From Fen-1058 sp964398185 (GTDB taxonomy: Bacteria; Chloroflexota; Anaerolineae; Fen-1058), in the NCBI GenBank assembly GCA_964398185.1, contig CAYNML010000024.1:1-64000 (forward strand): a stretch of DNA of 64,000 bases, written 5' to 3'. Shown here in pieces: positions 17,985 to 27,556 of the stretch (positions are counted from its first letter, which is position 1; each line of letters begins with the position of its first letter). The translations under genes and the position numbers were made by a program. The notes under the pieces are model-generated. The model saw only the letters and a list, made by a program, of their open reading frames with translations. It had not been told where the DNA came from and searched no databases.

Positions 17985-18863
17985 ATGACTCGCTTTAGAT
18001 CGTGGGACGAAATCGGCTTTCAGTTTCTGGTCAACGCCTTCCTGTTGGGTGTGCTGCTCGTGGTGATCATCCCGTTGTGGCGGGTGATCATGATGTCGGT
18101 CACACCCATTGGCAACATGGACAACGGCACGTTCGGCATGTGGATCAATCCGGCCCAGTGGTCATTTGAGGCTTTCTCGCAGCTGCTGACGCATCCCAAC
18201 TTTCTGCGCTCGCTGGGCAATAGCGTGTTCATCACTGTTGTTGGAACGGCTTTCAACCTGCTGATGACCATTCCGCTGGCTTACGCGTTGTCGGTCCCCA
18301 CGCTGCCGGGGCGCCGGCTGTTCATCGGCTTCATCCTGTTCACCTTCCTGTTCAATCCGGGTCTGGTGCCGACCTATCTGGTCGTGACCAGGCTGGGCCT
18401 GCGCGACAGCTTTGCCGCCGTGATTCTGCCCACGGCGATCAGTGTTTACAACACGCTGGTCATGAAGAGTTTCTTTGAGGGGCTGCCGGAGGATTTGAAA
18501 GAAGCGGCGCGCATCGACGGCGCGAGCGAATTGCAGGTGCTGGCGCAGGTCATCCTGCCGCTGTCGCGGCCCATCATCCTGACCATCGGCATGTTCTACG
18601 CCGTCTCACACTGGAACGAATTCTTTGCGCCCATTCTGTATCTGGATAACGCCGACCTGATGCCGCTGCCGGTGCTGCTGCGCAACATCCTGCTGTCGGC
18701 AGGCGTCAACGAATATATTGAGTACGACGCCTTCAGTTCGGCGCCTGTGGAAGCGATCAAAGCCGCCGGTGTCATGCTGACCATGCTGCCGATGATCTTC
18801 CTGTACCCGTGGATTCAGCGCTACTTCACCAAGGGTACGCTGAGCGGGGCTGTTAAGCAATAA
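17985..18863 (+). CDS. ABC transporter permease, LplC/YtcP-like
   Basis: The 292-residue permease has a first helix at residues 12-35, the MSVTPIGNMD region seen in LplC/YtcP proteins, and the EAA loop (KEAARIDGASELQVLAQVILPLS, about residues 167-189). It ends with a hydrophobic C-terminus and a short basic tail. It pairs with the LplB-like protein to import oligogalacturonides or rhamnogalacturonan fragments, judged by the surrounding pectin enzymes. Confidence 0.92.
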   Translation: MTRFRSWDEIGFQFLVNAFLLGVLLVVIIPLWRVIMMSVTPIGNMDNGTFGMWINPAQWSFEAFSQLLTHPNFLRSLGNSVFITVVGTAFNLLMTIPLAYALSVPTLPGRRLFIGFILFTFLFNPGLVPTYLVVTRLGLRDSFAAVILPTAISVYNTLVMKSFFEGLPEDLKEAARIDGASELQVLAQVILPLSRPIILTIGMFYAVSHWNEFFAPILYLDNADLMPLPVLLRNILLSAGVNEYIEYDAFSSAPVEAIKAAGVMLTMLPMIFLYPWIQRYFTKGTLSGAVKQ

Positions 18864-18982
18864 CCGTGTTGCTTCTCTGTCACCACAGCGCGAGGAGGTG
18901 GAGCACGCCGGACAGACTTAACCCCATACGCCAGGTAATCGATTTCGTCTCTGATCCAACAACCTTTCTCTGGAGGAGTAAG

Positions 18983-20674
18983 ATGACCAAGCAGCTGTAC
19001 AAACTCACGTTGTTCGTTGTGTTGTTGTCCCTGTTGCTGGCCGCCTGCCAACCGGCCGCCGCTCCGGCGCCGGCGCAGCCCACGGCGGCGGCGACCAAGG
19101 AAGTTGCGCCCCCCACGGCTGAGCCGGTGAAGCCCACCGAACCACCCGCGGCGCCGCCGCCCACCGAACCGCCCGCGCCGGCAGAGCCTGTTGATCTGGA
19201 AATCTGGGTCGGCGCGGCCGTCAGCGAAGCCGGGCCGCCGCCCGATGACTGGGTGGTGTATGACATCGTGCGCGACAAGCTGGGCATTAACCTGAAGGTC
19301 GTGCTGCTGCCCACCGCGCAAAGCGATGCCGACGCCAAGATCAACGCCGCCGGCGCAGCCAATTCGCTGCCCGATCTGGTGCAGGTTAACCGCGAGCCGT
19401 GGTACCGTCTGGTGCAGAATGGCCTGGTGGCGCCCGTCGACGACATGCTGCCCCTGATGCCAAACCGCACCAAGGTTCTTTACACTGACGAAATCCGCAA
19501 CAAGCTGGTGACGCTGGACGGCAAGATGTACGGCCTGCCCCAGCCCGGCGCCCTGCCGCGCACCGACGCGCTGGTCATCCGCAAGGACTGGCTGGACAAG
19601 CTGGGTCTGGAAATGCCCAAGACGCTGGAAGACTTCATGGCGGTCGCCAAAGCCTTCACCGAGCAAGACCCGGACGGCAACGGCAAGCAGGATACCTATG
19701 GTCTGTGCGCCTACATGGAGTCTGAAGGCGCTGGCGCCCTGTCCGGTCTGGGCAAACGCTTTGAATGGGTCTTCGGCGCGTACGGCATGAATGGCGGCTG
19801 GAATTTATCCAGCGCGGATAACTTTGCCATGAACGTGCGCAATCCCAACTTCATGAAAGCGTTGGAGTACCTCAAGTCCTTGAACGATGCCGGCGTGATC
19901 GATCCGGACTGGCCGACCCTGAAGAAGGACGAGTACCGCGCTCGCTGGAAGCAAGGCAAGTGCGGCATCATGAACGAGAACTTTGCCGCGCTCTCAACCA
20001 AGGCGAACTACGCCGACTTCGACAAGAACTTCCCTGACGGCGAGTGGGTCGTGCTGCCGCCGCCAACCGGCCCCGAAGGCAAGAGCTCGGTGGGCGTTGA
20101 CATGCAGAACGCCCGCATCTACGCCGTGTCGCAGAAGGCTGTCGATGAGGGCAAGCAAGAAGCCATCGCCAGACTGTTGGAGTGGATGTCCAGCGACGAA
20201 GGCTACTATCTGTTAGGCTTCGGGCAGGAAGGCATCAATTACAAGAAGGACGACCAGGGCTTTGTGACCACCAAGGGCATCGAGCCGCCCGAGAACGCCT
20301 ACTCGCACAAGTCGCAGCAGCCGTTGACTCAGCTGCGCAATATGGTGTTCAACAACAACGAGATCGAACTGAAGGCCCGCTACGTCGACTACAAGACTCA
20401 GAACGGTCGCACCATGAGCCCGCTGAAGTTTCTGGCTGAGTATCGCGCACTGCCCTGGATGGAAGGCACTGGCACAGCCATCATCAACCCGCCACCCGGC
20501 GGCGCCGACTTCACCCGCTTCTACAACGAGAACCTGGTGAAGTTCGTGCTCGGCCAGCTGCCGTTGAACGAACAGACCTGGGCTGAGTTCATCGCCGGGC
20601 TGGACGGCCTGGGCGCCAAAGAGTACGAAGCGCAGGCCAAGGAAACCCTGCAAAACAGCGGTTTCCTGCCGTAA
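18983..20674 (+). CDS. Extracellular solute-binding lipoprotein, LplA-like
   Basis: The 563-residue lipoprotein has a signal peptide and lipobox LAAC (Cys22) and a Pro/Thr/Ala/Glu linker to about residue 70, then a family 1 solute-binding domain of LplA size. The frame is open from 18866, but ATG 18983 is the true start: it follows TGGAGGAG at the right spacing and begins the signal peptide. The large cluster-D-like protein, together with LplB/LplC-like permeases, matches carriers of complex oligosaccharides. A stable hairpin follows the gene. Confidence 0.92.
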   Translation: MTKQLYKLTLFVVLLSLLLAACQPAAAPAPAQPTAAATKEVAPPTAEPVKPTEPPAAPPPTEPPAPAEPVDLEIWVGAAVSEAGPPPDDWVVYDIVRDKLGINLKVVLLPTAQSDADAKINAAGAANSLPDLVQVNREPWYRLVQNGLVAPVDDMLPLMPNRTKVLYTDEIRNKLVTLDGKMYGLPQPGALPRTDALVIRKDWLDKLGLEMPKTLEDFMAVAKAFTEQDPDGNGKQDTYGLCAYMESEGAGALSGLGKRFEWVFGAYGMNGGWNLSSADNFAMNVRNPNFMKALEYLKSLNDAGVIDPDWPTLKKDEYRARWKQGKCGIMNENFAALSTKANYADFDKNFPDGEWVVLPPPTGPEGKSSVGVDMQNARIYAVSQKAVDEGKQEAIARLLEWMSSDEGYYLLGFGQEGINYKKDDQGFVTTKGIEPPENAYSHKSQQPLTQLRNMVFNNNEIELKARYVDYKTQNGRTMSPLKFLAEYRALPWMEGTGTAIINPPPGGADFTRFYNENLVKFVLGQLPLNEQTWAEFIAGLDGLGAKEYEAQAKETLQNSGFLP

Positions 20675-20700
20675 GTCTGAAAGCACCAGACAGCGCAACC

Positions 20701-20732
20701 AGTATCGGGCGGCCCCTCAGCCGCCCGATACT
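20701..20732 (+). terminator. Stem-loop after the lipoprotein gene
   Basis: A perfect 13-bp stem (agtatcgggcggc and its complement) with a 6-base loop starts 26 bases past the stop codon. There is no T-run, so it more likely protects the mRNA end or attenuates readthrough than acts as a full terminator. Confidence 0.6.
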
Positions 20733-20759
20733 CTAACCATAGCGCACAGGGCAGCTGAC

Positions 20760-21290
20760 GTGGAATCTCGCCCGATAATCTCAGAACTCAAGATTGCCTA
20801 TCTCGGCGGCGGCAGCCGCGAGTGGGCGCGCCAGCTGATGATCGATCTGGCGCTGTGCCCCGAGCTCGGCGGACACGTGGCGCTCTATGACATCGATCGA
20901 GAAGCAGCCGCTCTCAACGAGCAGTTGGGCAACTGGCTGCAAGAGCAGCCAGGGGTAGTGTCGCGCTGGCGGTATGAAGTCGCGCCCGTGCTGGAAGAGG
21001 CTGTGCGCGGCCTGCGGTCAGCCACCCTCTATGCAGAATTTGCACGCGTCCTCGCGGCGATCTGTCCGCGAGCGTGGATCATCAACTACACTAATCCGCT
21101 GACAATTTGCCCGCGCACGCTGACGCGCGTGGCGCCGGCGCTCAAAGTCTTCGGCTGCTGCCATGAAGTGTACGCCACGCAGCGGATGCTGGCTGGCGTC
21201 GTCAAGCAATCTCTCGACGTCACCCCGACCCGCGCCCAGATCAAAGTAAACGTGCTGGGCCTCAATCATTTTACGTGGAATGTCAACTAA
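20760..21290 (+). pseudogene. Remnant of a GH4 glycosidase (LplD/alpha-galacturonidase-like)
   Basis: The 176-residue product keeps only pieces of a GH4 enzyme, which is normally about 430-450 residues. Present are the N-terminal dinucleotide-binding motif (IAYLGGGSREW), a middle block with INYTNP, the CHEV segment and GLNHFTW, where it stops at a TAA. The region expected between 'VLEEAVRG' and 'LYAEFARVL', which carries the QTVGDTxGPGG segment in GH4 proteins, is missing without loss of frame. The C-terminal half is also absent. It starts with GTG behind no clear ribosome-binding site. LplD-type GH4 proteins are NAD- and Mn-dependent alpha-galacturonidases found in Bacillus lpl clusters, which fits this operon. 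Loss of function is very likely. Confidence 0.8.
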
Positions 21291-21305
21291 TCTTTCGAGG
21301 ACAGC

Positions 21306-22451
21306 ATGCAGACCGATCTCCCCACTCTACCCGCGACGCTGATCGATCAAGCGTGGTCGGTGCGCATGGCCGATTCGGCCATCGCACGCTATTCGCCCGA
21401 TCAGGCCAAGTGGCACTACGAACACGGCCTGCTGCTGAAGTCGATCGAGGCGGTGTGGCGCGCGACCGGCGCGGTGAAGTACTGGCACTTCATTCACGAC
21501 ATACTCGATCTGTTTATCGACGCCGACGGCGACATCCGCACGTATCAACTTGAAGAATACAACCTCGATCAGATCAATCCCGGCAAAGTCTTGTTTCCAC
21601 TCTGGCACTCGACCGGCGATCACCGTTACGTCATGGCGCTGCACCGGCTGCGCCGGCAATTGGCCAACCAGCCGCGCACGCAATCGGGCGGCTTCTGGCA
21701 CAAGCAGATCTACCCGAATCAAATGTGGTTGGACGGCATCTTTATGGCCGCGCCGTTCTACGCCGAGTACGCCCTCACCTTCAACGAACCGTCAGGCTTT
21801 GACGACGTGACACACCAGATTGTCCTGCTCGCCGAGCACGCGCGCGATCCGCAGACCGGTCTGCTGTATCATGCCTGGGATGAAAGCAAACAGCAGCAGT
21901 GGGCCAATCCTCTCACCGGTTGTTCGCCGCATTTCTGGGGCCGCGCCCTGGGCTGGTATGCGATGGCGCTGGTCGATGTGCTGGACTACCTGCCGCGCGA
22001 CCACGCCGCCCGATCGACCCTCATTGCGATCTTGAACCAGCTGGTCGAAGCCGTCGCGCAGGTACAAGATCAGACGACGGGGCTGTGGTATCAAGTGCTC
22101 GACCAGGGATCGCGCGCCGGCAACTATCTGGAAGCTTCCGCCTCGTGCATGTTCGTGTATGCGATTGCGAAAGCCGTGCGGAAGGTTTACGTGCCGATCG
22201 AGCAGCTGGCGATCGCGCAGCGCGGTTATCAAGGGATCATTACTCAATTGGTGTCGATCGACGATCGGGGCGGCGTGAATCTTGCCGGCGTGTGCAGTGT
22301 GGCCGGCCTGGGCGGCGATCCGTATCGTGATGGATCGTATGAGTACTACGTCAAAGAGCCGGTCAGAACCAATGATCTCAAAGGCGTCGGCCCGTTCATG
22401 CTGGCTGCCGTCGAAATGGAAGACGCGCACCAGAACGGACGGATTAAATGA
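21306..22451 (+). CDS. GH105 unsaturated galacturonyl/rhamnogalacturonyl hydrolase (YteR-like)
   Basis: The 381-residue (alpha/alpha)6-barrel glycosidase of the GH88/GH105 group has the motif NQMWLDGIFMAAP with the putative catalytic Asp143. The conserved CSPHFWGRALGWYAMAL and SGSYEYYVKEP-like segments are also present. These enzymes hydrate the 4,5-unsaturated uronic acid at the non-reducing end of pectin-lyase products and release 5-keto-4-deoxyuronate. No signal peptide is seen, so it acts on imported oligomers in the cytoplasm. Its stop overlaps the start of the GH28 gene by four bases. Confidence 0.92.
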   Translation: MQTDLPTLPATLIDQAWSVRMADSAIARYSPDQAKWHYEHGLLLKSIEAVWRATGAVKYWHFIHDILDLFIDADGDIRTYQLEEYNLDQINPGKVLFPLWHSTGDHRYVMALHRLRRQLANQPRTQSGGFWHKQIYPNQMWLDGIFMAAPFYAEYALTFNEPSGFDDVTHQIVLLAEHARDPQTGLLYHAWDESKQQQWANPLTGCSPHFWGRALGWYAMALVDVLDYLPRDHAARSTLIAILNQLVEAVAQVQDQTTGLWYQVLDQGSRAGNYLEASASCMFVYAIAKAVRKVYVPIEQLAIAQRGYQGIITQLVSIDDRGGVNLAGVCSVAGLGGDPYRDGSYEYYVKEPVRTNDLKGVGPFMLAAVEMEDAHQNGRIK

Positions 22452-23959
22452 TCGATGTGCGCGCCTACGGCGCAGCCGGTAATGGCTGCACACTCGACAC
22501 ACCCGCCCTGCAAGCGGCCATCGACGCGTGCCACACGCAGGGCGGCGGCACGGTCAACGTGCCGGCCGGCCGCTACGTCACCGGCGCGATCTTTCTGCGC
22601 GACGACATCACGCTGCACCTGGAAGCAGGCGCGATCTTGTTGGGCAGCGAAGACCTCGCCGACTATCCCATCATCAACGGCCGGTGGGAAGGCGCAGAGC
22701 AGTCCACGTATGCCTCGTTGATCACGGGCGCGAATCTGCGCAATATTGCCGTCACCGGGCGCGGCGCCATCGACGGGCGCGGCGCGCACTGGTGGCGGCG
22801 CTTTACGGACAAGACTCTGGCGCATCCGCGCCCGCGCCTCATCGCCTTTGCCAATTGCGACAATGTTCTCATTGAAGGCATCACCGCGATCAATTCACCC
22901 AGTTGGACGATCAACCCGGTGCGCTGCGAGAACGTCACCATTCACGGCGTCTCAATCATCAACCCGGCGGACTCCCCCAACACCGATGGCATCAATCCCG
23001 ATTCATGCCGCCTGGTGCACATCTCCGACTGCTACGTCAGCGTTGGCGACGATTGCGTCACGATCAAATCCGGCGTCGAAACGGAAGACGCCGACCAGCG
23101 CGCGCCGTGCGAAAACGTCACCATCACCAACTGCACCATGGCGCACGGGCACGGCGGCGTGGTCATCGGCAGCGAGATGAGCGGCGGCGTGCGCAACGTC
23201 GTCATCTCCAACTGCGTGTTCATCGGCACCGATCGCGGCCTGCGTTTCAAATCGCGGCGCGGACGCGGCGGCGTGGTGGAAGATATTCGCATCAGCAACA
23301 TCGTCATGACCGACGTGTTGTGCCCCATCACGCTGAATCTGTACTACGCCTGCGGCGCGTGGGGCGACACCGTCGTTTCCGACAAGCAGCCGCATCCGGT
23401 CACGGCCGACACGCCGCAGTTCCGCCGCATTCATTTCAGTCACATCACGGCGCGCGACGCGAAATATGCGGCCGCCTTCCTGTATGGTCTGGCCGAGATG
23501 CCGGTCGAAGACATCACGTTAAGCGATATTACAATCTCGTTGTCGCCTGACGCCGCGCCGGGTTATCCGGAAATGGCCGACGATATGGACTTGATGCAGC
23601 GCGCCGGGTTCTTCGTGCGCAACGCGCGCGGGCTGCGCCTGCACCAGGTCGAAATCAGCGGGCAGACGGGCGCGGCCTTTCACGTGATCGATTCGTCGGA
23701 GGTGGAACTGAGCGGCTGCGCGACGCGCACGCCGGATCTCAAACACCCGATCGTTCAACTCGATAATGTCGATCATGCCTTTGTGCATGGCTGCCGCGCC
23801 AATTCCGGCGCGCCGGTTTTCCTGCAGGTGGACGGCGAGCGTTCGGCTGACATCGTGCTGCGCGGTAATCGCCTGTCGTGTCCACAGCCCGTCGCGCTGG
23901 GCGCCGCTGTTCAAGCGGACACGGTGCAGTCCGATGAAATTCTGTGGAGGACTTCATGA
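22448..23959 (+). CDS. GH28 polygalacturonase
   Basis: The 503-residue right-handed beta-helix enzyme has the classic GH28 catalytic set: NTDGI with Asp180, GDDC with Asp201-Asp202, the GHGG loop with His235, and a later R-F-K in place of the usual R-I-K. The N-terminus (VRAYGAAGNG) begins the mature fold directly, with no signal peptide. It is therefore probably an intracellular exo-acting polygalacturonase trimming imported oligogalacturonides. It is translationally coupled at both ends, by ATGA overlaps with GH105 upstream and the KDG kinase downstream. Confidence 0.93.
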   Translation: MIDVRAYGAAGNGCTLDTPALQAAIDACHTQGGGTVNVPAGRYVTGAIFLRDDITLHLEAGAILLGSEDLADYPIINGRWEGAEQSTYASLITGANLRNIAVTGRGAIDGRGAHWWRRFTDKTLAHPRPRLIAFANCDNVLIEGITAINSPSWTINPVRCENVTIHGVSIINPADSPNTDGINPDSCRLVHISDCYVSVGDDCVTIKSGVETEDADQRAPCENVTITNCTMAHGHGGVVIGSEMSGGVRNVVISNCVFIGTDRGLRFKSRRGRGGVVEDIRISNIVMTDVLCPITLNLYYACGAWGDTVVSDKQPHPVTADTPQFRRIHFSHITARDAKYAAAFLYGLAEMPVEDITLSDITISLSPDAAPGYPEMADDMDLMQRAGFFVRNARGLRLHQVEISGQTGAAFHVIDSSEVELSGCATRTPDLKHPIVQLDNVDHAFVHGCRANSGAPVFLQVDGERSADIVLRGNRLSCPQPVALGAAVQADTVQSDEILWRTS

Positions 23960-24987
23960 AAGTGGTGACGTTTGGCGAAATCATGCTGCGGCTCGCGCCG
24001 CCGGGCTTTCAGCGCTTCACGCAGGCCCGATCGTTCGACATGCTCTATGGCGGCGGCGAGGCGAACGTGGCCGTGTCGCTGGCGAACTATGGCGCAACAG
24101 CCGAGTTCGTGACGCGTCTGCCCAAGCATGAACTCGGTGAAGCGTGTCTCGCTTCACTGCGATCGTATGGCGTGCGTACCGAGCACATCGTGCGTGGCGG
24201 CGATCGGTTGGGCATCTACTTCCTCGAAACGGGTGCCGCGCAGCGCGCCAGCAAAGTGATCTACGACCGGGCCGGATCGAGTTTTGCGACGATGCAGCCG
24301 GGCATGGTGGAGTGGAACTCGGTCTTCGACGGTGCGGACTGGTTTCATTGGACGGGCATCACGCCCGCCGTGTCACAGGGCGCGGCCGAAGCCTGCCGTG
24401 AAGCGATTGCGATTGCGCGGCAGAAAGGGCTGACCGTCTCGTGCGATATGAACTATCGCGCCAAATTGTGGAAGTGGGGCAAGTCCGCCGGTGAGGTGAT
24501 GAGTGATCTCGTGGCGCAGTGCGACGTTGCCATCGGCAACGAAGAAGACGCCGAAAAGGTCTTCGGCATCACAGCGCCGGAGTCGGATGTGACGGCGGGC
24601 AAAGTGGATGCGGAACACTACCGCTTCGTGTGCGAAGAACTGGTGAAGCGTTTCCCGGCGCTGCATACTGTGGCGATCACATTGCGCGGATCACTCTCGG
24701 CCAGTCACAATACGTGGTCGGGTGTGTTATGGGACAAGGGGCAGTTCTTCACCGCGCCCACCTATGACATCGCGCCGATTGTCGATCGCGTCGGCGGCGG
24801 TGATTCATTCATGGGCGGGTTGATCTACGGTCTGCGCAAATTTGCGGACGATCCGGGCAAGGCGCTGCGCTTTGCGGTGGCCGCCTCGTGCTTGAAGCAC
24901 AGCATTCTGGGCGACTTCAACGCGGTGAGCGTGGCCGAAGTAGAGCAGCTCATGGCCGGTGATGCGTCGGGGCGTGTGTCAAGATAA
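23956..24987 (+). CDS. kdgK: 2-keto-3-deoxygluconate kinase (PfkB family)
   Basis: The 343-residue ribokinase-family sugar kinase has the N-terminal GEIMLRLAPPG motif seen in KDG kinases, the glycine-rich GGGEANVAVSLANYG, and the C-terminal GGGDSF signature with catalytic Asp283. ATG 23956 is preferred over the upstream GTG 23944 because it lies 5 bases after GGAGG and overlaps the GH28 stop. It phosphorylates 2-keto-3-deoxygluconate to KDPG, and the aldolase gene follows. Confidence 0.9.
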   Translation: MKVVTFGEIMLRLAPPGFQRFTQARSFDMLYGGGEANVAVSLANYGATAEFVTRLPKHELGEACLASLRSYGVRTEHIVRGGDRLGIYFLETGAAQRASKVIYDRAGSSFATMQPGMVEWNSVFDGADWFHWTGITPAVSQGAAEACREAIAIARQKGLTVSCDMNYRAKLWKWGKSAGEVMSDLVAQCDVAIGNEEDAEKVFGITAPESDVTAGKVDAEHYRFVCEELVKRFPALHTVAITLRGSLSASHNTWSGVLWDKGQFFTAPTYDIAPIVDRVGGGDSFMGGLIYGLRKFADDPGKALRFAVAASCLKHSILGDFNAVSVAEVEQLMAGDASGRVSR

Positions 24988-24990
24988 ATC

Positions 24991-25057
24991 GTGAAGGATG
25001 AAGGATGAGGGATGAAGGTCGGTTTTCTTCATCCTTCCGCCTTCCTCTTTCATCCTT
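24991..25057. repeat. Intergenic inverted repeat (aaggatga family)
   Basis: Iterated gaaggatgaaggatgagg units are followed about ten bases later by the inverse pattern (cttcatccttcc, tttcatcctt), forming an imperfect foldback between kdgK and the aldolase gene. It resembles the other low-complexity dispersed repeats of this window. A terminator role is not evident. Confidence 0.6.
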
Positions 25058-25068
25058 AAAGGAGTGGT

Positions 25069-25743
25069 ATGGCACGCTTTATGCGCTTGGATGTGACGAA
25101 TACTTTATTGGACATCGGCCTCGTCCCGCTGTTTTATCACGGCGAAGTCGAGACGGCGCTTGACGTCATTGCAGCCTGTGCGCGGGGTGGTGCTCGTGTG
25201 CTCGAGTTCACCAATCGGGGCGAGCTGGCCTACCCGGTCTTCAGCGAACTGGTGAAGCACTTTGCCACAGCCGATCCATCGATCGTGCTGGGCATCGGCT
25301 CGATCATGGATGCGCCCACCGCGGCGTTGTATCTGGCCGCCGGGGCGAACTTCATCGTGGGGCCGAGCTTCAATCCCGAAGTGGCGAAGCTGTGCAATCG
25401 CCGCAAGGTGCTCTACATCCCCGGCACGGCGACGGCTACTGAGATCGTGACCGCCGAGGAATACGGCGCGGAAATCTGCAAGGTTTTTCCGGGTGACACG
25501 TTAGGCCCCGGCTTCATCAAGGCCGTGTTGGCGCCGTGCCCCTGGCATCGCTTGCTGCCGACGGGCGGCGTCGATGCGACGGAAGCCAGCATCGGCGAAT
25601 GGATCAAAGCGGGCGCGGCGGCTGTGGGACTGGGCAGCAAGCTGATCACGGCGGAAGCCATCAAGGCGCGCGACTTCGACGGCATCGCCACGAAAGTAGC
25701 GCAGTGTATCGGCTGGATTCAAAAGGCGCGCGGCACGCGGTAA
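25069..25743 (+). CDS. eda: KDPG aldolase (2-dehydro-3-deoxyphosphogluconate aldolase)
   Basis: The 224-residue class I aldolase of the KDPG/KHG family has the general acid/base Glu in LEFTNRGE, the Schiff-base Lys138 in CKVFPG, and the phosphate-binding LPTGGVDATEASIGEWIKAG. It cleaves KDPG to pyruvate and glyceraldehyde-3-phosphate, the last step of the local uronate route. The start ATG follows AAAGGAG. The gene lies between two dispersed repeats. Confidence 0.92.
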   Translation: MARFMRLDVTNTLLDIGLVPLFYHGEVETALDVIAACARGGARVLEFTNRGELAYPVFSELVKHFATADPSIVLGIGSIMDAPTAALYLAAGANFIVGPSFNPEVAKLCNRRKVLYIPGTATATEIVTAEEYGAEICKVFPGDTLGPGFIKAVLAPCPWHRLLPTGGVDATEASIGEWIKAGAAAVGLGSKLITAEAIKARDFDGIATKVAQCIGWIQKARGTR

Positions 25744-25784
25744 TTCCATATCAACTGTCGTGGCTGGCGAAGAAATAGAAGTCA

Positions 25785-25844
25785 ATCCACGAAGGCCACG
25801 AAGGAACACTAAGGCTTTGGACATTCTTCGTGCTCTTCGTGGAT
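25785..25844. repeat. Intergenic inverted repeat (cacgaagg family)
   Basis: Two 19-base arms (25785-25803 and 25826-25844) built from cacgaag units match as reverse complements at 17 of 19 positions around a 22-base spacer. The sequence lies between the aldolase and the isomerase genes and belongs to a widely seen type of dispersed intergenic repeat. Confidence 0.65.
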
Positions 25845-25887
25845 CAAAATGTTGTTGTGCAGACCACTGTCTGAAGGAGATTGAGAG

Positions 25888-26706
25888 ATGAAATACCATT
25901 CGCTGTTGACGGCCAATGCCGGATTGAATCCCCTGCCCTTTAACGCCTGCAAGTTGCTGGACTTCTGCCTGCTCAAGTTGGCGGCCAGCGCAACCTACGC
26001 AGCCGCAACGCCCGATCGAGAAATCCTGGCAGTGATCCTGGGCGGCAAAGCCACGTTTGAGATCGACGGCCAGCGCTTCGAGAAAGTGGGCGGACGGCCC
26101 AATGTATTTTCCGGCAAGCCGCACGCAGTCTACATCCCGGCAGGCGCCAAGTTCAGCGTCCATGCAGAGAGCGCAGTGGAGATCGCTTTGCCCAGTGCGC
26201 CCAGCGATGCGGCCATCGAGCCATACGTGATCACACCGGCGCAAGTGGCGCACGGCGTGTGGGGCGCGGCCAACTTTAAGCGCAGCTATCATCAAATTTT
26301 GACGCTGGCTTCGCAGCCTGAACTGCCCGCGCGCCGCTTGATCGTTGGCGAGACATTCACGCCCAGCGGCAATTGGAGCACCTATCCGCCGCACAAACAT
26401 CAAGTGGACGATCTGCCGCGCGAGGCGTATCACGAAGAGATGTATTACTTCAAGGTCAATCCCGCGGACGGCTTCGGCCTCTGCCACTATTACAACGAAG
26501 AAGGCGAAGAAGAAAACTTCACCGTGCGCGATAACAGCCTGCACATGCTGCCGCGCGGTTATCACACGGTCGTCAGCGCGCCGGGCTACACCACGTATTA
26601 CCTATGGTTCCTGGCGGGCCATCAACGGGTGCAGGCCACGGTGGACGATGCCGCGTTGGGCTGGGTCAGCCGCACCGTCGCGATGTTGAAAGAGTTGGGA
26701 CACTAA
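25888..26706 (+). CDS. KduI/IolB-family uronate isomerase
   Basis: The 272-residue bicupin resembles IolB (5-deoxyglucuronate isomerase) in length and in the metal-binding stretch SGNWSTYPPHKH with a downstream Glu (HEEMYYF) and His (LPRGYHTVV). By sequence it is closer to IolB than to KduI. The locus needs a 5-keto-4-deoxyuronate isomerase between GH105 and KduD and has no other candidate, so a KduI-like role is inferred from context. An inositol role is less likely because no other iol genes are present. Confidence 0.82.
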   Translation: MKYHSLLTANAGLNPLPFNACKLLDFCLLKLAASATYAAATPDREILAVILGGKATFEIDGQRFEKVGGRPNVFSGKPHAVYIPAGAKFSVHAESAVEIALPSAPSDAAIEPYVITPAQVAHGVWGAANFKRSYHQILTLASQPELPARRLIVGETFTPSGNWSTYPPHKHQVDDLPREAYHEEMYYFKVNPADGFGLCHYYNEEGEEENFTVRDNSLHMLPRGYHTVVSAPGYTTYYLWFLAGHQRVQATVDDAALGWVSRTVAMLKELGH

Positions 26707-26791
26707 GTTCAGGCATGGGGATGCTTGAACTACATTGACCATGTTGTGACGCATAGGGATGCGTCACCTGCATTGCTGAGGAGGTATCGAG

Positions 26792-27556
26792 ATGATTCTC
26801 GATCAATTTCGCCTGGATGGACGGGTGGCGTTGGTGACGGGTGCGGGTCAGGGCCTGGGGCAGGCCATGGCGATCGGGTTGGCCGAGGCCGGCGCAGACA
26901 TCGTGGCGCTGGATCGCCGCGAGAGTGATCAAACCGGGCAGGCGGTCACAGCGCTCGGCCGCCGCTTCACAGCGATCACGTGCGATCTGTTGACGGCCTC
27001 GGTCACCGATTTGCAGCAGGTGGTGGCGCAGATCATGAGCGACCTGGGCCACATCGACGTGCTGGTGAACAATGCCGGCATCATCCGCCGCGCCCCCGCC
27101 CTTGACTTCAGCGAGGCTGATTGGGACGAAGTCTTGCAGATCAACCTGAAGGTGGTGTTCTTTCTGTCGCAGGCCGTCGCCCGTACACTGATCGGCAACG
27201 GCGGCGGCAAGATCATCAACGTCGCCTCCATGCTGTCGTATCAGGGCGGCATCATCGTGCCGTCGTACACCGCGTCCAAGAGCGCCGTGGCCGGCGTGAC
27301 CCGCGCGCTGGCCAACGAGTGGGCGCGGCACGGCATCAACGTCAATGCGATCGCGCCCGGCTATATGGCGACGGACAACACGGCGGCGCTGCGCGCCGAT
27401 CCCGATCGGTCTTCGACCATTCTCGATCGGATTCCGGCAGGCCGCTGGGGCACGCCGGAAGATCTCAAGGGAGCCGTCGTGTTTCTGGCCTCGCCCGCCG
27501 CGAATTATCTGCACGGCGCCATCCTGCCCGTCGACGGCGGCTGGTTGGCTCGGTAA
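26792..27556 (+). CDS. kduD: 2-deoxy-D-gluconate 3-dehydrogenase / DKII reductase (KduD-like SDR)
   Basis: The 254-residue classical short-chain dehydrogenase has the cofactor motif VTGAGQGLGQAM (residues 15-26), NNAG, a serine upstream in NVASMLS, the catalytic Tyr-x3-Lys in SYTASKSA, and the C-terminal LPVDGGWLAR ending typical of KduD. It interconverts 2,5-diketo-3-deoxygluconate and 2-keto-3-deoxygluconate, feeding KdgK. The ATG lies 8 bases behind GAGGAGGT. Confidence 0.88.
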   Translation: MILDQFRLDGRVALVTGAGQGLGQAMAIGLAEAGADIVALDRRESDQTGQAVTALGRRFTAITCDLLTASVTDLQQVVAQIMSDLGHIDVLVNNAGIIRRAPALDFSEADWDEVLQINLKVVFFLSQAVARTLIGNGGGKIINVASMLSYQGGIIVPSYTASKSAVAGVTRALANEWARHGINVNAIAPGYMATDNTAALRADPDRSSTILDRIPAGRWGTPEDLKGAVVFLASPAANYLHGAILPVDGGWLAR

